Shown: piece after piece, positions 8,270 to 19,907 of the stretch
How positions within the stretch are numbered: position 1 is the first letter of the stretch
How the letters are laid out: every line of letters begins with the position of its first letter
Source: Alkalihalobacillus sp. LMS6
Lineage (GTDB): Bacteria > Bacillota > Bacilli > Bacillales > Bacillaceae_D
Direction: 5' to 3'
Assembly: GCF_024362765.1 (NCBI RefSeq)
Contig: NZ_CP093302.1
Location: 3,822,008 to 3,886,007 of the forward strand
Length of the DNA stretch: 64,000 nt
The notes under the pieces: model-generated
The model's input: the letters and a program-made list of their open reading frames with translations, nothing else
Told to the model about the DNA's origin: nothing
Databases searched by the model: none
Translations under genes and position numbers: made by a program

Positions 8270-9277
8270 TCACCACTTTGCCACGTGGTCTTCTGCCCAA
8301 CCAAATAAACGCTCTAACCGTATGATTTCACCCGTTCCAAGTAAAATTTCTCCTGAATAATAGCCAAACAGCTGATGAACAGAAGATTGAATGATGAACG
8401 CATTGGTTTCTGCCTTTCGTTCAAAAATTGGTTCAAACGTGAGATCAACGTGCGCAGCTTTGATCTCCCATTTCTTCAGATAATCAGTCCGATCATAGAA
8501 CCACTCAATATCATCATCGATTTTATATAACTTTCCATCAACGATGACACCATTTTCATTCTGACCTGTACCGTCCGTCCATTGCCCACCTAAATTAATG
8601 CCAACTTGCTTTTTATTTACCATTCCTGATGCGGAACCCCAATTCCATTTTGAACGATATTTCCAAACCCCTCTTCCAAAATCTAGACACGCAAACCCAT
8701 CGCCTTGAGCCAATGTATACCGTTGCTCTGCCCATAGAATGTCACCTGTTGCCTGCAGAGCAGGTTGCTTTGATGTAAATTGAAAGTGCCGACTACTCCA
8801 TGGAATCACTACGTTTAATGATTCCATATCTAGATCACGTTCAATCACGATGGTAGCTTTTAAAGAACCTTTTGCACCAAATGACGGACAGGTTACCTCA
8901 ATCCTCGTCTTCTCCGTAGATTCAATAAAGGCAAGCGTCATGTTACGACTTGAATACGTAATCGTTTCCCTTACACGTTGTGGCATGTGAACACCTTTGC
9001 CAAAAGGGATTAGTAGCGTCTCCTCATGAAAATCATGTGTGTGACGGTCAAAGATATAGACAAAAAGAACCGCTGCATAATCGATATGAGAAATGGTTGC
9101 TGAAAATAGTAGTTCGCTACTCGTTACGCACCAGTAGTTCCACATTTTCTTTCTGAGAAAACGACCACTAATGTTGCTAATAAGATCATCTTTAGCAGAC
9201 CAGCCAATACTCCATTCATTTAATTGCCCATTTTCATTTACTAGCGTATTTGTAAATAACTTGTTTATATTGCTCAT
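8270..9277 (-). CDS. DUF2804 domain-containing protein
   Basis: The protein of about 335 residues has no signal peptide or membrane helix and matches the DUF2804 pattern: an N-terminal G-Q-L-N-E-W-S-I-G-W-S, a central W-N-W-G-S-A-S-G and a G-I-N-L-G-G-Q-W-T-D-G-T-G motif. It is beta-rich, with many Trp and Gly. The family's function is unknown to me; some members resemble lipocalin/AttH-like carotenoid hydratase folds, a loose analogy only. The start at ATG 9277 follows AAGGGTGGG; the frame also opens at a GTG three codons earlier. It heads a two-gene unit with the TPR gene. Confidence 0.75.
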   Translation of the reverse strand: MSNINKLFTNTLVNENGQLNEWSIGWSAKDDLISNISGRFLRKKMWNYWCVTSSELLFSATISHIDYAAVLFVYIFDRHTHDFHEETLLIPFGKGVHMPQRVRETITYSSRNMTLAFIESTEKTRIEVTCPSFGAKGSLKATIVIERDLDMESLNVVIPWSSRHFQFTSKQPALQATGDILWAEQRYTLAQGDGFACLDFGRGVWKYRSKWNWGSASGMVNKKQVGINLGGQWTDGTGQNENGVIVDGKLYKIDDDIEWFYDRTDYLKKWEIKAAHVDLTFEPIFERKAETNAFIIQSSVHQLFGYYSGEILLGTGEIIRLERLFGWAEDHVAKW

Positions 9278-9350
9278 CTTACCCACCCTTTTATAATGCT
9301 TCCCTCTATATTAATGTAAAAATTCAAACAACTCAAACGTGTAATGAAAA

Positions 9351-9366
9351 TGTTTCACGAGAAACA
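9351..9366. other. Degenerate parS-like 16-mer
   Basis: TGTTTCACGAGAAACA differs at one central position from the Spo0J/Noc-system parS consensus TGTTNCACGTGAAACA. It is intergenic, between the DUF2804 gene and the GH81 terminator, about 48 kb from the parS near noc. Whether Spo0J binds it is inference. Confidence 0.35.
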
Positions 9367-9371
9367 AATAG

Positions 9372-9402
9372 AAAAAAGCTTCTACTAGAACGTAGAAGCT
9401 TT
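9372..9402 (-). terminator. Terminator of the GH81 gene
   Basis: Perfect 11-bp arms AAAGCTTCTAC / GTAGAAGCTTT, 6-nt loop, then a run of six Ts on the minus strand. It lies 11 nt past the GH81 stop codon. Confidence 0.85.
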
Positions 9403-9412
9403 CCTCAACACA

Positions 9413-12056
<2,644 letters not shown>

Positions 12057-12396
12057 TCTAATGCCTCCTCATTAATTTTTGTTTCATATCTTCTCTTGCA
12101 CATGCATACATTTAACTTGACCCCCTTGAATCACTTCCCCTACTTTACTTAGGTTTTTGTACTGAATCCATCGAAAGACGTCGATAAGCAACTGGGAAAC
12201 GAATAATTTTTTTTGAGACAGATTTAGCGACACAATCAGCTTAATTTATTCAACTTTTTCTCTCAGATTTCTAACTCCGACAACCATCTCCAGTATTGAT
12301 TTACAAAACAACCGTATATTTTCTTTTTTTGCTTGGGAAAAAAAGCAATGCGAAAAAAATCGGTCTTCAAAATTTGTCAAAAACCCTTTAAACATT
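12057..12396. other. Intergenic stretch without a recognised gene
   Basis: Between the GH81 start and the cytochrome terminator I see only the GH81 Shine-Dalgarno (AGGAGG) and AT-rich sequence. An open frame at 12246-12434 on the minus strand overlaps the cytochrome terminator hairpin and has no coding character. Confidence 0.5.
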
Positions 12397-12427
12397 AAAA
12401 AAACTACCCAAAATGTTTGAGTAGTTT
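12397..12427 (-). terminator. Terminator of the cytochrome c551 gene
   Basis: Long stem AAACTAC-c-CAAA / TTTG-a-GTAGTTT with a 3-nt loop and one C-A mismatch, then seven Ts on the minus strand, starting 11 nt past the stop. Confidence 0.8.
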
Positions 12428-12437
12428 CCTTCATATC

Positions 12438-12788
12438 TTATTGATCTGCCAACCACATAGACAAATTATCTACTTCATCTTCTTCTAAATGGGATTGTGC
12501 AGGCATTGAACCTTGTCCATTTAAAATAATTTCTCTAATTTCATCCGGAGCCAGGTTATTATTCGCAAGAGCTGGACCAGATCCACCCTCGTCTAAACCA
12601 GCATGGCATTGGATACAACTCTGCTGATACGTTTGTTCTGCTTGGGCCACATCATAATCACCCATTTCCGAACTTTCCTCGCCACCGTTTCCATTATCAG
12701 TTTCCGGCGCCTCTGCATCATCTCCATCGCCACCACCACAAGCTGTTAAAAATAACGTTAATCCGGCCAAAACCATCCACTTTTTCAT
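12438..12788 (-). CDS. cccB: Cytochrome c551, membrane lipoprotein
   Basis: The 116-residue product has a lipobox L-T-A-C with C17 as the lipid-anchored cysteine, a very acidic linker (residues 21-45), and a small class I cytochrome c domain. Heme attachment is C-I-Q-C-H (C58, C61, H62) and the distal ligand is M95 in G-S-M-P. It carries electrons on the outer membrane surface, typically to cytochrome c oxidase. Size and layout match B. subtilis CccB (c551). AAGGAG is 7 nt upstream of the ATG. The gene is monocistronic with its own terminator; no partner flavodoxin or oxidase gene is adjacent. Confidence 0.85.
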   Translation of the reverse strand: MKKWMVLAGLTLFLTACGGGDGDDAEAPETDNGNGGEESSEMGDYDVAQAEQTYQQSCIQCHAGLDEGGSGPALANNNLAPDEIREIILNGQGSMPAQSHLEEDEVDNLSMWLADQ

Positions 12789-12906
12789 AGGTAATCTCCT
12801 TAATGAAACGAATTTTCTTTTCGTACTACTGCTAAAAATCAGCTAGTATCTTTATTGTTAACCGTTTCAAGAGAAAATTAACCCACTTTTTTATGGATTC
12901 CTTGAT

Positions 12907-13068
12907 TTATTTTTCTTTTTCTTCCATTAAACGCAAGAAAGCATCTTCCACTTCTCCATACGACAATTCATATAAGTGAGTATCTTTATATTTATAAACA
13001 CCAGCTTTTAACAGCTTATCAATCATTTTATCTTGTCGCTTCTTCATTCGCTCCTCTTCTCTTACCAT
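12907..13068 (-). CDS. FbpA-like small basic protein (53 aa)
   Basis: The intact 53-codon frame reads M-V-R-E-E-E-R-M-K-K-R-Q, then I-D-K-L-L-K-A-G-V-Y-K, and then H-L-Y-E-L-S-Y-G-E-V-E. This matches the Fur-regulated basic protein A pattern (L-I-x-x-L-L-x-x-G-[IV]-Y-K ... L-Y-E-L-[ST]-x-x-E-[LV]). In B. subtilis FbpA assists the FsrA small RNA in iron sparing. A GGTGATG Shine-Dalgarno lies just upstream of ATG 13068. I see no Fur box in the upstream 100 nt, so iron control here is unproven. Confidence 0.6.
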   Translation of the reverse strand: MVREEERMKKRQDKMIDKLLKAGVYKYKDTHLYELSYGEVEDAFLRLMEEKEK

Positions 13069-13212
13069 TTCATCACCTGTTCTACCCTTGTTGTCGTTTC
13101 ATCATACCATATCGTTGAGTAAATTAAATAATTTTTACCGGATTAGTAGGGATTGATTATTTGCTGTAATTGGACGTGCCTAACTGACAAATTAAACACC
13201 TAACTCCCACAT

Positions 13213-13797
13213 TCAATCACCCTTTCGAAAGCCTGATAACCCATAGTTAATAAACTGATGGATGAGTAAGGCCATTTCTTGAGGGGATTCTTTCTTCCCG
13301 TTCGCCAGCCAGCTTTCAATCGCATCTACACCTCCACTTACAACGAGCAGCGGAATGTACTCAGATAGTTCATCTCCTAACTGATGTTCTTCCATCCACT
13401 TATTCATAATGAAGTTTTGAATAATTTTTGTGACACGCTTTCGAAATGATGTGTCCCCATTTTCACTTAAAAGAATTTGGCAAAGCTCACTTCTCTCCGC
13501 CACATACTCTAGAATCTTCGTTGACATTTGCAGAACTTCGTCTTGTTTTTGAAAATTATATTTATTGAGCGTTTCGTACATATCGTCAAACACTTCTTTT
13601 CCAATCTTGTCTAACAAATCATAAGGATCAACATAATGGCTATAAAAAGTTGACCGATTAATGTTAGCTTTTTCACATAGTTCTTTAACGGTTACAGAAG
13701 AAATTGGTTTTCCTTTTAACAGTTCCATTAACGCTTCTTTTAGCACCATTCGTGTGAATTGTTTTCGGCGATCAAGCTTCTCAGACAACGTGTTCAC
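13213..13797 (-). CDS. TetR/AcrR-family repressor of the adjacent export operon
   Basis: The 194-residue protein has an N-terminal TetR helix-turn-helix (I-S-S-V-T-V-K-E-L-C-E-K-A then I-N-R-S-T-F-Y-S-H-Y) and a C-terminal helical domain of the YhgD type. It is divergently transcribed from an MMPL transporter, and a TGTTGT-N4-ACAACA palindrome lies over the transporter's -35, so local autoregulated repression is the simplest reading. The start is a GTG at 13797 with AAAAGG close upstream; a TTG three codons later with better spacing is an alternative. Confidence 0.8.
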   Translation of the reverse strand: MNTLSEKLDRRKQFTRMVLKEALMELLKGKPISSVTVKELCEKANINRSTFYSHYVDPYDLLDKIGKEVFDDMYETLNKYNFQKQDEVLQMSTKILEYVAERSELCQILLSENGDTSFRKRVTKIIQNFIMNKWMEEHQLGDELSEYIPLLVVSGGVDAIESWLANGKKESPQEMALLIHQFINYGLSGFRKGD

Positions 13798-13868
13798 AAC
13801 CTTTTCATAATTTTAACCGACATAAATATTAATTGTGTTGTTCAGCTAACAGATCTTCTCCAACTGTC

Positions 13869-13899
13869 TGTTGTATGGACAACACCGTGTAGATATAAT
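13869..13899 (+). promoter_or_regulatory. Promoter and overlapping TetR-type operator for the MMPL operon
   Basis: TTGTAT (13871-13876), 17 nt, TATAAT (13894-13899). The inverted repeat TGTTGT-ATGG-ACAACA (13869-13884) overlaps the -35, where a TetR dimer would exclude RNA polymerase. Confidence 0.65.
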
Positions 13900-13936
13900 G
13901 TTAAAAGAAATGAAGATGAAGTCAATAGGGTGGGGA

Positions 13937-16012
13937 ATGGAATTGCTTGTCGATCGAATTATTAAACATAAAAAGGCTGTTGTCATTATTTTTGCTGCAT
14001 TAACAATGATCTCTGTTGTTGCGCAGTTTTTTGTTTCAACGAATTATAATATGACCGATTATTTGCCGGACGAGGCCCCTTCTACTGAAGGATTAGATGT
14101 GATGGAAAGCGAATTTACTGCCTCGATTCCAAATACGAATGTCATGGTACAGGATGTAACAATTCAAGAGGCATTGTCCTATAAAGAAGCATTTGAAGAG
14201 ATTGACGGTGTGGAGGATGTCCTCTGGCTAGATGACATGATGGATCTGCAAGTGCCGTTAGAGATGGTCGATGACAGTATGCTTGAATCCTACTACAAAG
14301 ATGGGGATGCTTTATTTTCGCTAACGATTACGACCGGTGAAGAAGTCGAAGCGACAGACGCGCTTTACGAAGTTATTGGCGATGAAAATGCGATTTCGGG
14401 TGAAGCAGTCAACAACGCAACATCACAAAACATGGCTGTAACAGAAACGATTTATGCGGCGGCATTACTCGTACCTGTCATCATTATTATTTTAGTGCTT
14501 TCCACAAATTCTTGGGCAGAGCCTTTATTTTTTCTTACTGCAATAGGTGTTTCTGTGTTAATTAACCTTGGTTCAAATATTTTCTTAGGGGAAATTTCGT
14601 TTGTCACCCAATCCGTCGCTCCTATCTTACAATTGGCCGTCTCTCTGGATTATGCCATCTTCTTGCTACATAGTTTTAACGATGAACTAGCCAAGGGGAA
14701 AAAACCAGAACAGGCGATGGCTGCAGCGATGAGAAATTCATTCCCTGTTATTTTTGTTAGCGCCGTTACAACGTTCTTCGGTTTCATGGCTCTTATGTTT
14801 ATGGACTTTGAAATTGGTGCTGACTTAGGTCTTAACTTAGTAAAGGGAATTGTATTTAGCTTTATATCTGTCGTTGTCTTTTTACCTGCACTCACGCTCT
14901 TACTCTATAAATGGATTGAAAAAACACGCCATAAGTCGATTGTGCCTAGCTTTAAAGGAATTGGAGCGAAGATCTTAAAATTACGCTACCCTGCGCTAAT
15001 CCTTGTATCATTGTTGATCGTGCCAAGTTTTATTGCTCAAGGAAGTACGTCCTTTATCTATGGGTTAGGGGACTTACCTGATACAACCCGAGCTGGCGCA
15101 GATGCTGCACTTATTGAAGAAACGTTTGGTGAGTCCACTCCAATTGTTGTACTTGTTCCGAATGATGATATTGCAAAAGAAGAAGAACTCGTGAATCAAT
15201 TAGAAGAACTCAATTACGTTGATTCAGTAATGGCTTATGCCAATGTCGTTGGAACAGGTATTCCAGCTGAATTCCTCGATGATTCGGTTATAAGCGAATT
15301 TCAATCCGAAAACTATAGTCGCATTATGGTCTCAACCGATGCTGGTGTAGAAGGAGATGTTCCGTTTGGTTTAGTGGAAGATGTGCGTGAACTAAGTGAG
15401 TCTTATTATGGTGCTGATGCTTATACACTAGGGGAAAGTGTCACGCTTTATGATATGAAGGAAACCGTTACAGTCGATAATCAAGTTGTCAATACGATTA
15501 CGATCGTCACCATTGCGATTGTCCTGATGATTACGTTTCGATCGATTTCGATCCCCATTATCTTGCTTGTGACCATTCAATCGGCTGTTTGGATAAACTT
15601 AGCCATTCCATACATCACCAATGACCCACTTGTGTTTGTCGGCTACTTGGTGGTAAGTACCGTTCAGCTTGCGGCAACCATTGATTACGGCATTCTCTTG
15701 ATGGAAACGTATAAACACCATCGTCAGCGCATGCCGGCGTTTCCAGCGATGAAGCAAGCATTAGATGAAAAATTCTTTTCCATCATTATTTCCGCAGCGA
15801 TTCTATCAAGTGTAGGGTTAATTCTATGGATTACGTCGTCCAATCCAACAGTTTCATCCATTGGACTTTTACTCGGACGAGGAGCATTGCTCGCTTTTGT
15901 TCTCGTCGTCGTATTCTTGCCGGCACTGTTACTAGTTGGAGATAAACTTGTTAAAAAAACAACATACAAACCAAATTTTTATGAAGAGAACAAGGAGGAG
16001 ACCGATCGATGA
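13937..16012 (+). CDS. MMPL/RND-family exporter
   Basis: The protein of about 691 residues is a compact MMPL transporter: an N-terminal helix, an acidic extracellular loop beginning near T-D-Y-L-P-D-E-A-P, six helices with L-D-Y-A-I-F-L-L-H, a second loop, and six helices with T-I-D-Y-G-I-L-L-M. The two D-Y pairs are the expected proton-relay sites. It lacks the long coiled-coil insert of the exporter at 3118-6402; that material is instead a separate secreted protein encoded by the next gene. ATG 13937 follows AGGGTGGGG and lies about 30 nt past the predicted transcription start. Its stop overlaps the next start (ATGA), implying translational coupling. Confidence 0.85.
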   Translation: MELLVDRIIKHKKAVVIIFAALTMISVVAQFFVSTNYNMTDYLPDEAPSTEGLDVMESEFTASIPNTNVMVQDVTIQEALSYKEAFEEIDGVEDVLWLDDMMDLQVPLEMVDDSMLESYYKDGDALFSLTITTGEEVEATDALYEVIGDENAISGEAVNNATSQNMAVTETIYAAALLVPVIIIILVLSTNSWAEPLFFLTAIGVSVLINLGSNIFLGEISFVTQSVAPILQLAVSLDYAIFLLHSFNDELAKGKKPEQAMAAAMRNSFPVIFVSAVTTFFGFMALMFMDFEIGADLGLNLVKGIVFSFISVVVFLPALTLLLYKWIEKTRHKSIVPSFKGIGAKILKLRYPALILVSLLIVPSFIAQGSTSFIYGLGDLPDTTRAGADAALIEETFGESTPIVVLVPNDDIAKEEELVNQLEELNYVDSVMAYANVVGTGIPAEFLDDSVISEFQSENYSRIMVSTDAGVEGDVPFGLVEDVRELSESYYGADAYTLGESVTLYDMKETVTVDNQVVNTITIVTIAIVLMITFRSISIPIILLVTIQSAVWINLAIPYITNDPLVFVGYLVVSTVQLAATIDYGILLMETYKHHRQRMPAFPAMKQALDEKFFSIIISAAILSSVGLILWITSSNPTVSSIGLLLGRGALLAFVLVVVFLPALLLVGDKLVKKTTYKPNFYEENKEETDR

Positions 16013-17805
16013 AGAAACGATGGACCATTGGCACTGCTGTATGTGTACTTATGCTGACACCTCTTTCTTACGCAGCTGCTGAAACAGAAGGAACGATTGA
16101 AAGCAAAGATGAAGTCATTTATGCAAATTTATTTGCCGAAGGAGGCATTGAAGAGCTTTATATCGTCAATGCTTTGACGGTTTCAGAAGACGGAGCCATC
16201 TCTGATTTTGGTCACTATGACAGCATCACGAATTTAACCGATCTTTCTACGATCGAACAAGAGGATGACGAAGTAAAACTAGAAGCATCTACAGGCACGT
16301 TTCACTATCAAGGAAACATTCAAGACAATCCTGAACTGCCTTGGAACTTTGATATTCGCTACATTCTTGACGGAGACGTCGTTGAACCTGAAGACGTTAT
16401 TGGTCAAGACGGTTCATTTGAACTAGAGATTGATGTCACACAGAATGAAGACGGAAATGAGCGTTTTTTTGAAAATTATCTTCTTCAAGTATCTGTTCCT
16501 TTAAACAGTGAAGCGTTTAAAGACGTTGATGCTCCTAATGCCACAGTTGCAAATGCAGGAAAAAATAAACAACTGGCTTTCACGGTCATGCCTGAAGAGG
16601 AAGCAGAATTACGTATTTCTGCAGAAGCAACAGACATTGAACTTGATGGCATAGAGATTTCGGCATTACCGTCGTCCTTTGCCGTGGATATGCCTGATAC
16701 AGACGAACTTACCGGTGAATTCGATTCCTTAACAGGGGCGATTGGTGACCTAGCAAATGGAGTAGGTGAATTAAAAACAGGCATTGACGGCTTGTCTGGC
16801 GGGTTAAATGAATTAGGGACTGGTTCCGCTCAGTTTCAAACAGGCTTAGGTGAGCTGTCCTCAAATGGAGATGAGCTCGTGACAGCCTCCAGTCAAATAC
16901 AAACTGGACTCAATGAATTAAACAATGCCTTAAGTCAGTCTGATTTAAATACAGAGATGGATCTATCGGTTGGTTCTGAATTAACAGATGGCATTGATCA
17001 ACTTGTCACAGGGTTAGACGAACTGTCAGGAGGCTTGACTGAGTTAGGCACGCATCATGAACAAGGCTATCTCGCACTAGAAGAAGCTGTTGACGCGATT
17101 CCTGAGGCAACGTTATCAGAAGAAGATATCGGCAACCTATATGCAACGACTGAAGATATGGAGACGCTTGATGCATTAGTTTCATCTTATACAGCCGCCC
17201 AAACGGTTAAAGGCACATTTGAAGGTGTGAAGGAAGCATTTACCTCTGTAAAACCTGCATTAAATGAAATGAGTACATCGACTTCAGAAATGGGAAATGG
17301 CTTGAGCGAACTATCCAACTCCTTATCCTCTCTCGAAGATTCGTTCGACTTTGATAGTGGCTTAGACGAATTAACGACTGGTATTGCTGAGCTTGCAAGT
17401 CAGTATGGACAATTCCATGAAGGGTTAAATTCCTATACATCAGGTGTTTCCACAGTAGCTTCTGAGTATAATCAAATTCAAAACGGCATTGAAGAGTCTG
17501 CAGCCGGTTCCTCTGAACTTGCCGACGGCGGTGCATCGCTTCATTCAGGTATCAATGAACTTCATGATGCAACAGCAGAAATACCAGAACAAATGCAACA
17601 GGAGATTGATGATATGATCTCGCAATATGACAAATCGGATTTCGAACCCGTTTCCTTTGTTCACGAAAACAACGATGACCTCGTTGAAAATGTACAGTTT
17701 GTGATCCAGACTGAACCGTTAACGAAAGATGAACCCACGCAAGAAGTAGAAGAGGAAGAAGAGCTTAGCATCTGGCAACGCTTCTTAAATCTATTCCGAT
17801 CATAA
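16009..17805 (+). CDS. Secreted xxxLxxG heptad-repeat protein (YhgE/Pip-like partner)
   Basis: The 598-residue product has a clear signal peptide (M-K-K-R-W-T then a hydrophobic core ending A-A-A), a beta-rich N-terminal domain (about 30-220), a long glycine-heptad region (about 230-540, e.g. G-E-L-K-T-G-I-D-G-L-S-G-G-L) and a short acidic tail ending W-Q-R-F-L-N-L-F-R-S. No C-terminal membrane helix is seen. The heptads resemble those in YhgE/Pip proteins and in the extracellular domain of the fused exporter at 3118-6402. Overlapping start and stop codons with the MMPL gene suggest the two products assemble into one exporter; the substrate is unknown. Confidence 0.75.
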   Translation: MKKRWTIGTAVCVLMLTPLSYAAAETEGTIESKDEVIYANLFAEGGIEELYIVNALTVSEDGAISDFGHYDSITNLTDLSTIEQEDDEVKLEASTGTFHYQGNIQDNPELPWNFDIRYILDGDVVEPEDVIGQDGSFELEIDVTQNEDGNERFFENYLLQVSVPLNSEAFKDVDAPNATVANAGKNKQLAFTVMPEEEAELRISAEATDIELDGIEISALPSSFAVDMPDTDELTGEFDSLTGAIGDLANGVGELKTGIDGLSGGLNELGTGSAQFQTGLGELSSNGDELVTASSQIQTGLNELNNALSQSDLNTEMDLSVGSELTDGIDQLVTGLDELSGGLTELGTHHEQGYLALEEAVDAIPEATLSEEDIGNLYATTEDMETLDALVSSYTAAQTVKGTFEGVKEAFTSVKPALNEMSTSTSEMGNGLSELSNSLSSLEDSFDFDSGLDELTTGIAELASQYGQFHEGLNSYTSGVSTVASEYNQIQNGIEESAAGSSELADGGASLHSGINELHDATAEIPEQMQQEIDDMISQYDKSDFEPVSFVHENNDDLVENVQFVIQTEPLTKDEPTQEVEEEEELSIWQRFLNLFRS

Positions 17806-17811
17806 AAAAAA

Positions 17812-17852
17812 GCCCTCTCCGTAACCACTCTTAAAGAGTTACGTTGGAGGGC
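17812..17852. terminator. Bidirectional terminator between heptad-repeat gene and mqo
   Basis: GCCCTC...GGAGGGC outer stem with an inner CCGTAAC / GTTACG pairing; T-rich on the plus side (GTTTTCTTTT) and seven Ts on the minus side. Confidence 0.8.
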
Positions 17853-17860
17853 GTTTTCTT

Positions 17861-19378
17861 TTATGCTAAATGCTCTTCTGTCTGTACATACGTCTCTTCA
17901 AGCTGAAGCGCTCTAGCTGTTGATGTTTGAATTTCTTTTAAAAGCGCTGGATGGCTCATTAATAGCTTTCCATAAGACGGCACCATCTCTTTAATTTTTG
18001 GCTCCCACCCATCAATTTCATTCGGGAAGCATTTTCCTAAGATTTCTAACATGACGTGAACAGCAGTGGATGCACCCGGAGAAGCGCCTAGTAATGCCGC
18101 TACAGATCCATCTTCAGCAGTAACCACTTCCGTACCGAACTGCAACGTTCCTCTTCCGCCTGCTTCTGTATCTTTAATGACCTGAACCCGTTGACCAGCT
18201 ACAACCATTTCCCAGTCTTCACTTTTCGCATTTGGAATAAATTCTTTTAAATCATCCATACGCTTTTCATTGGATAACATCACTTGTTGAATTAAATAGC
18301 GGGTCAAGCCCATTTCTTTAAAGCCTGCGCCAAGCATCGTAAATAAGTTATTCGGCTTTACAGAGCCAATTAAATCAAAATAAGAACCCGTTTTAAGAAA
18401 CTTTGGTGAAAATCCTGCAAACGGACCAAATAGTAATGATTTCTTATTATTAATGTATCGTGTATCTAAATGTGGAACAGACATTGGCGGTGCGCCAACT
18501 TTTGCTTTACCATAAACTTTCGCATGATGTTGCTCCACCACTTCTGGGTTATTACAAACAAGAAACAGTCCGCTTACCGGGAAGCCGCCAATTCTGCGCG
18601 ATTCCGGGATGCCTGTTTTTTGTAAAAGCGGTAAACTCCCTCCGCCAGCACCGATAAACACAAATTTGGCCGAGTGATTCTCCGTTTCACCCGTCTGCAC
18701 ATTTTGGACTTTTAATTTCCAAGACCCGTCAGAGGCTTTCTTAATATCTCTTACAGCGTGTTCATAACGTACATCGACATTTTCCTGCTCTAAATGATCA
18801 AATAAAATCCTTGTTAATGACCCAAAGTTAACATCTGTTCCAGTATCAATCTTCGTAGCCGCAACTGGTTCATCCTCGTCTTTGCGGCCTTCCATCACAA
18901 GCGGCATCCACTCTTTTAACACATCTGGATCATCACTGAACTCCATTCCTTCAAAAAGAGGGTTGTCTGATAACGCTTCCATACGCTTTTTTAAAAAGAT
19001 GCCATTCTTTTCTCCTTGAACCATACTGATGTGAGGAATTGGCATGATAAAATCTCTCGGGTTTTCAATTAGCTTTTTTCTTACAAGATAGGACCAAAAT
19101 TGACGTGACAGTTGAAAGTGTTCATTGACCTTAACAGCTTTACTGATATCGAGTGTTCCGTCTGGTTTTTCCGACGTATAGTTTAATTCACACAGTGCTG
19201 CATGACCTGTACCTGCGTTATTCCATTCATTCGAGCTTTCTTCTCCTGCACTTTTCAACTTTTCGAAAACGGTTACTTTCCAGTCTGGTGCTAACTCTTT
19301 TAATAACGTGCCTAGCGTCGCGCTCATCACTCCAGCGCCAATTAAAATAACGTCTGACTTAGTTTCTCTATAGCTCAT
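17861..19378 (-). CDS. mqo: Malate:quinone oxidoreductase
   Basis: The protein of about 505 residues is an FAD-dependent, membrane-associated enzyme that oxidises L-malate to oxaloacetate and passes electrons to the quinone pool, bypassing NAD-malate dehydrogenase. Visible features are the N-terminal FAD motif ([11 protein letters not shown]), the Mqo block [16 protein letters not shown], and the C-terminal [12 protein letters not shown]. Length matches the family. I use the ATG at 19378, 9 nt after AAGG; ATG 19387 also fits. It stands alone between two terminators or long gaps. Confidence 0.92.
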   Translation of the reverse strand: MSYRETKSDVILIGAGVMSATLGTLLKELAPDWKVTVFEKLKSAGEESSNEWNNAGTGHAALCELNYTSEKPDGTLDISKAVKVNEHFQLSRQFWSYLVRKKLIENPRDFIMPIPHISMVQGEKNGIFLKKRMEALSDNPLFEGMEFSDDPDVLKEWMPLVMEGRKDEDEPVAATKIDTGTDVNFGSLTRILFDHLEQENVDVRYEHAVRDIKKASDGSWKLKVQNVQTGETENHSAKFVFIGAGGGSLPLLQKTGIPESRRIGGFPVSGLFLVCNNPEVVEQHHAKVYGKAKVGAPPMSVPHLDTRYINNKKSLLFGPFAGFSPKFLKTGSYFDLIGSVKPNNLFTMLGAGFKEMGLTRYLIQQVMLSNEKRMDDLKEFIPNAKSEDWEMVVAGQRVQVIKDTEAGGRGTLQFGTEVVTAEDGSVAALLGASPGASTAVHVMLEILGKCFPNEIDGWEPKIKEMVPSYGKLLMSHPALLKEIQTSTARALQLEETYVQTEEHLA

Positions 19379-19399
19379 TTCGCTCATCCTTATGTCCAT

Positions 19400-19907
19400 T
19401 AGTCTTTAGAAAAACCTCTATTATCTAATAATAAACCATTTGAGCCAGATAAAAAAGGTGTGAAGGAAGCAAATTGCGTATTTTTCTTCATAAATCCCGA
19501 AATAACGGCTTTTTGCTTAGTTTTTTTAGTATTCCACAACTTATTTGATTATACACATCATAGTGCTTTTCACTTCCATTTGGCAAGCAAAAACTTAGGA
19601 TGCCCTTATTTCTGTAAAACACCTATTGCCACTTCTCCCCTATACTGTATGCGTTTTAGCGTGTCCTTATTAAGATGAATTTGTTTTCGGATCTATACTA
19701 GACTGAAGATCTTTCGATTTAAATGAAGCTAGTAAACAAAGAAACTTTCACCACAGGCACAAGCGTGACATCTATTTGCGCTCATGGTGTCTCTTTACAC
19801 ACCCACGCCCTCGTAAATGAATACGTTTTGTACAAGTTTTTCTTTGTTATCGGTTTTATTTTATCTGCTTTGGACATACGTATAACTGTAGGAATGGAGG
19901 TGTAACA
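19400..19907. other. 500-nt gap without a recognised gene
   Basis: Low-complexity AT-rich sequence. Two short open frames on the plus strand (19460-19678, 19723-19905) have no ribosome binding site or recognisable domain. The right end holds the GGAGGTG of the ICMT-like gene. Confidence 0.4.

Noticed and set aside
12246..12434. 62-residue minus-strand open frame downstream of the cytochrome gene
   Set aside because: Its start lies in the cytochrome terminator hairpin and it has no ribosome site or coding character.
19460..19905. Two short plus-strand frames in the mqo-ICMT gap
   Set aside because: No ribosome binding site, odd composition, no recognisable motif.
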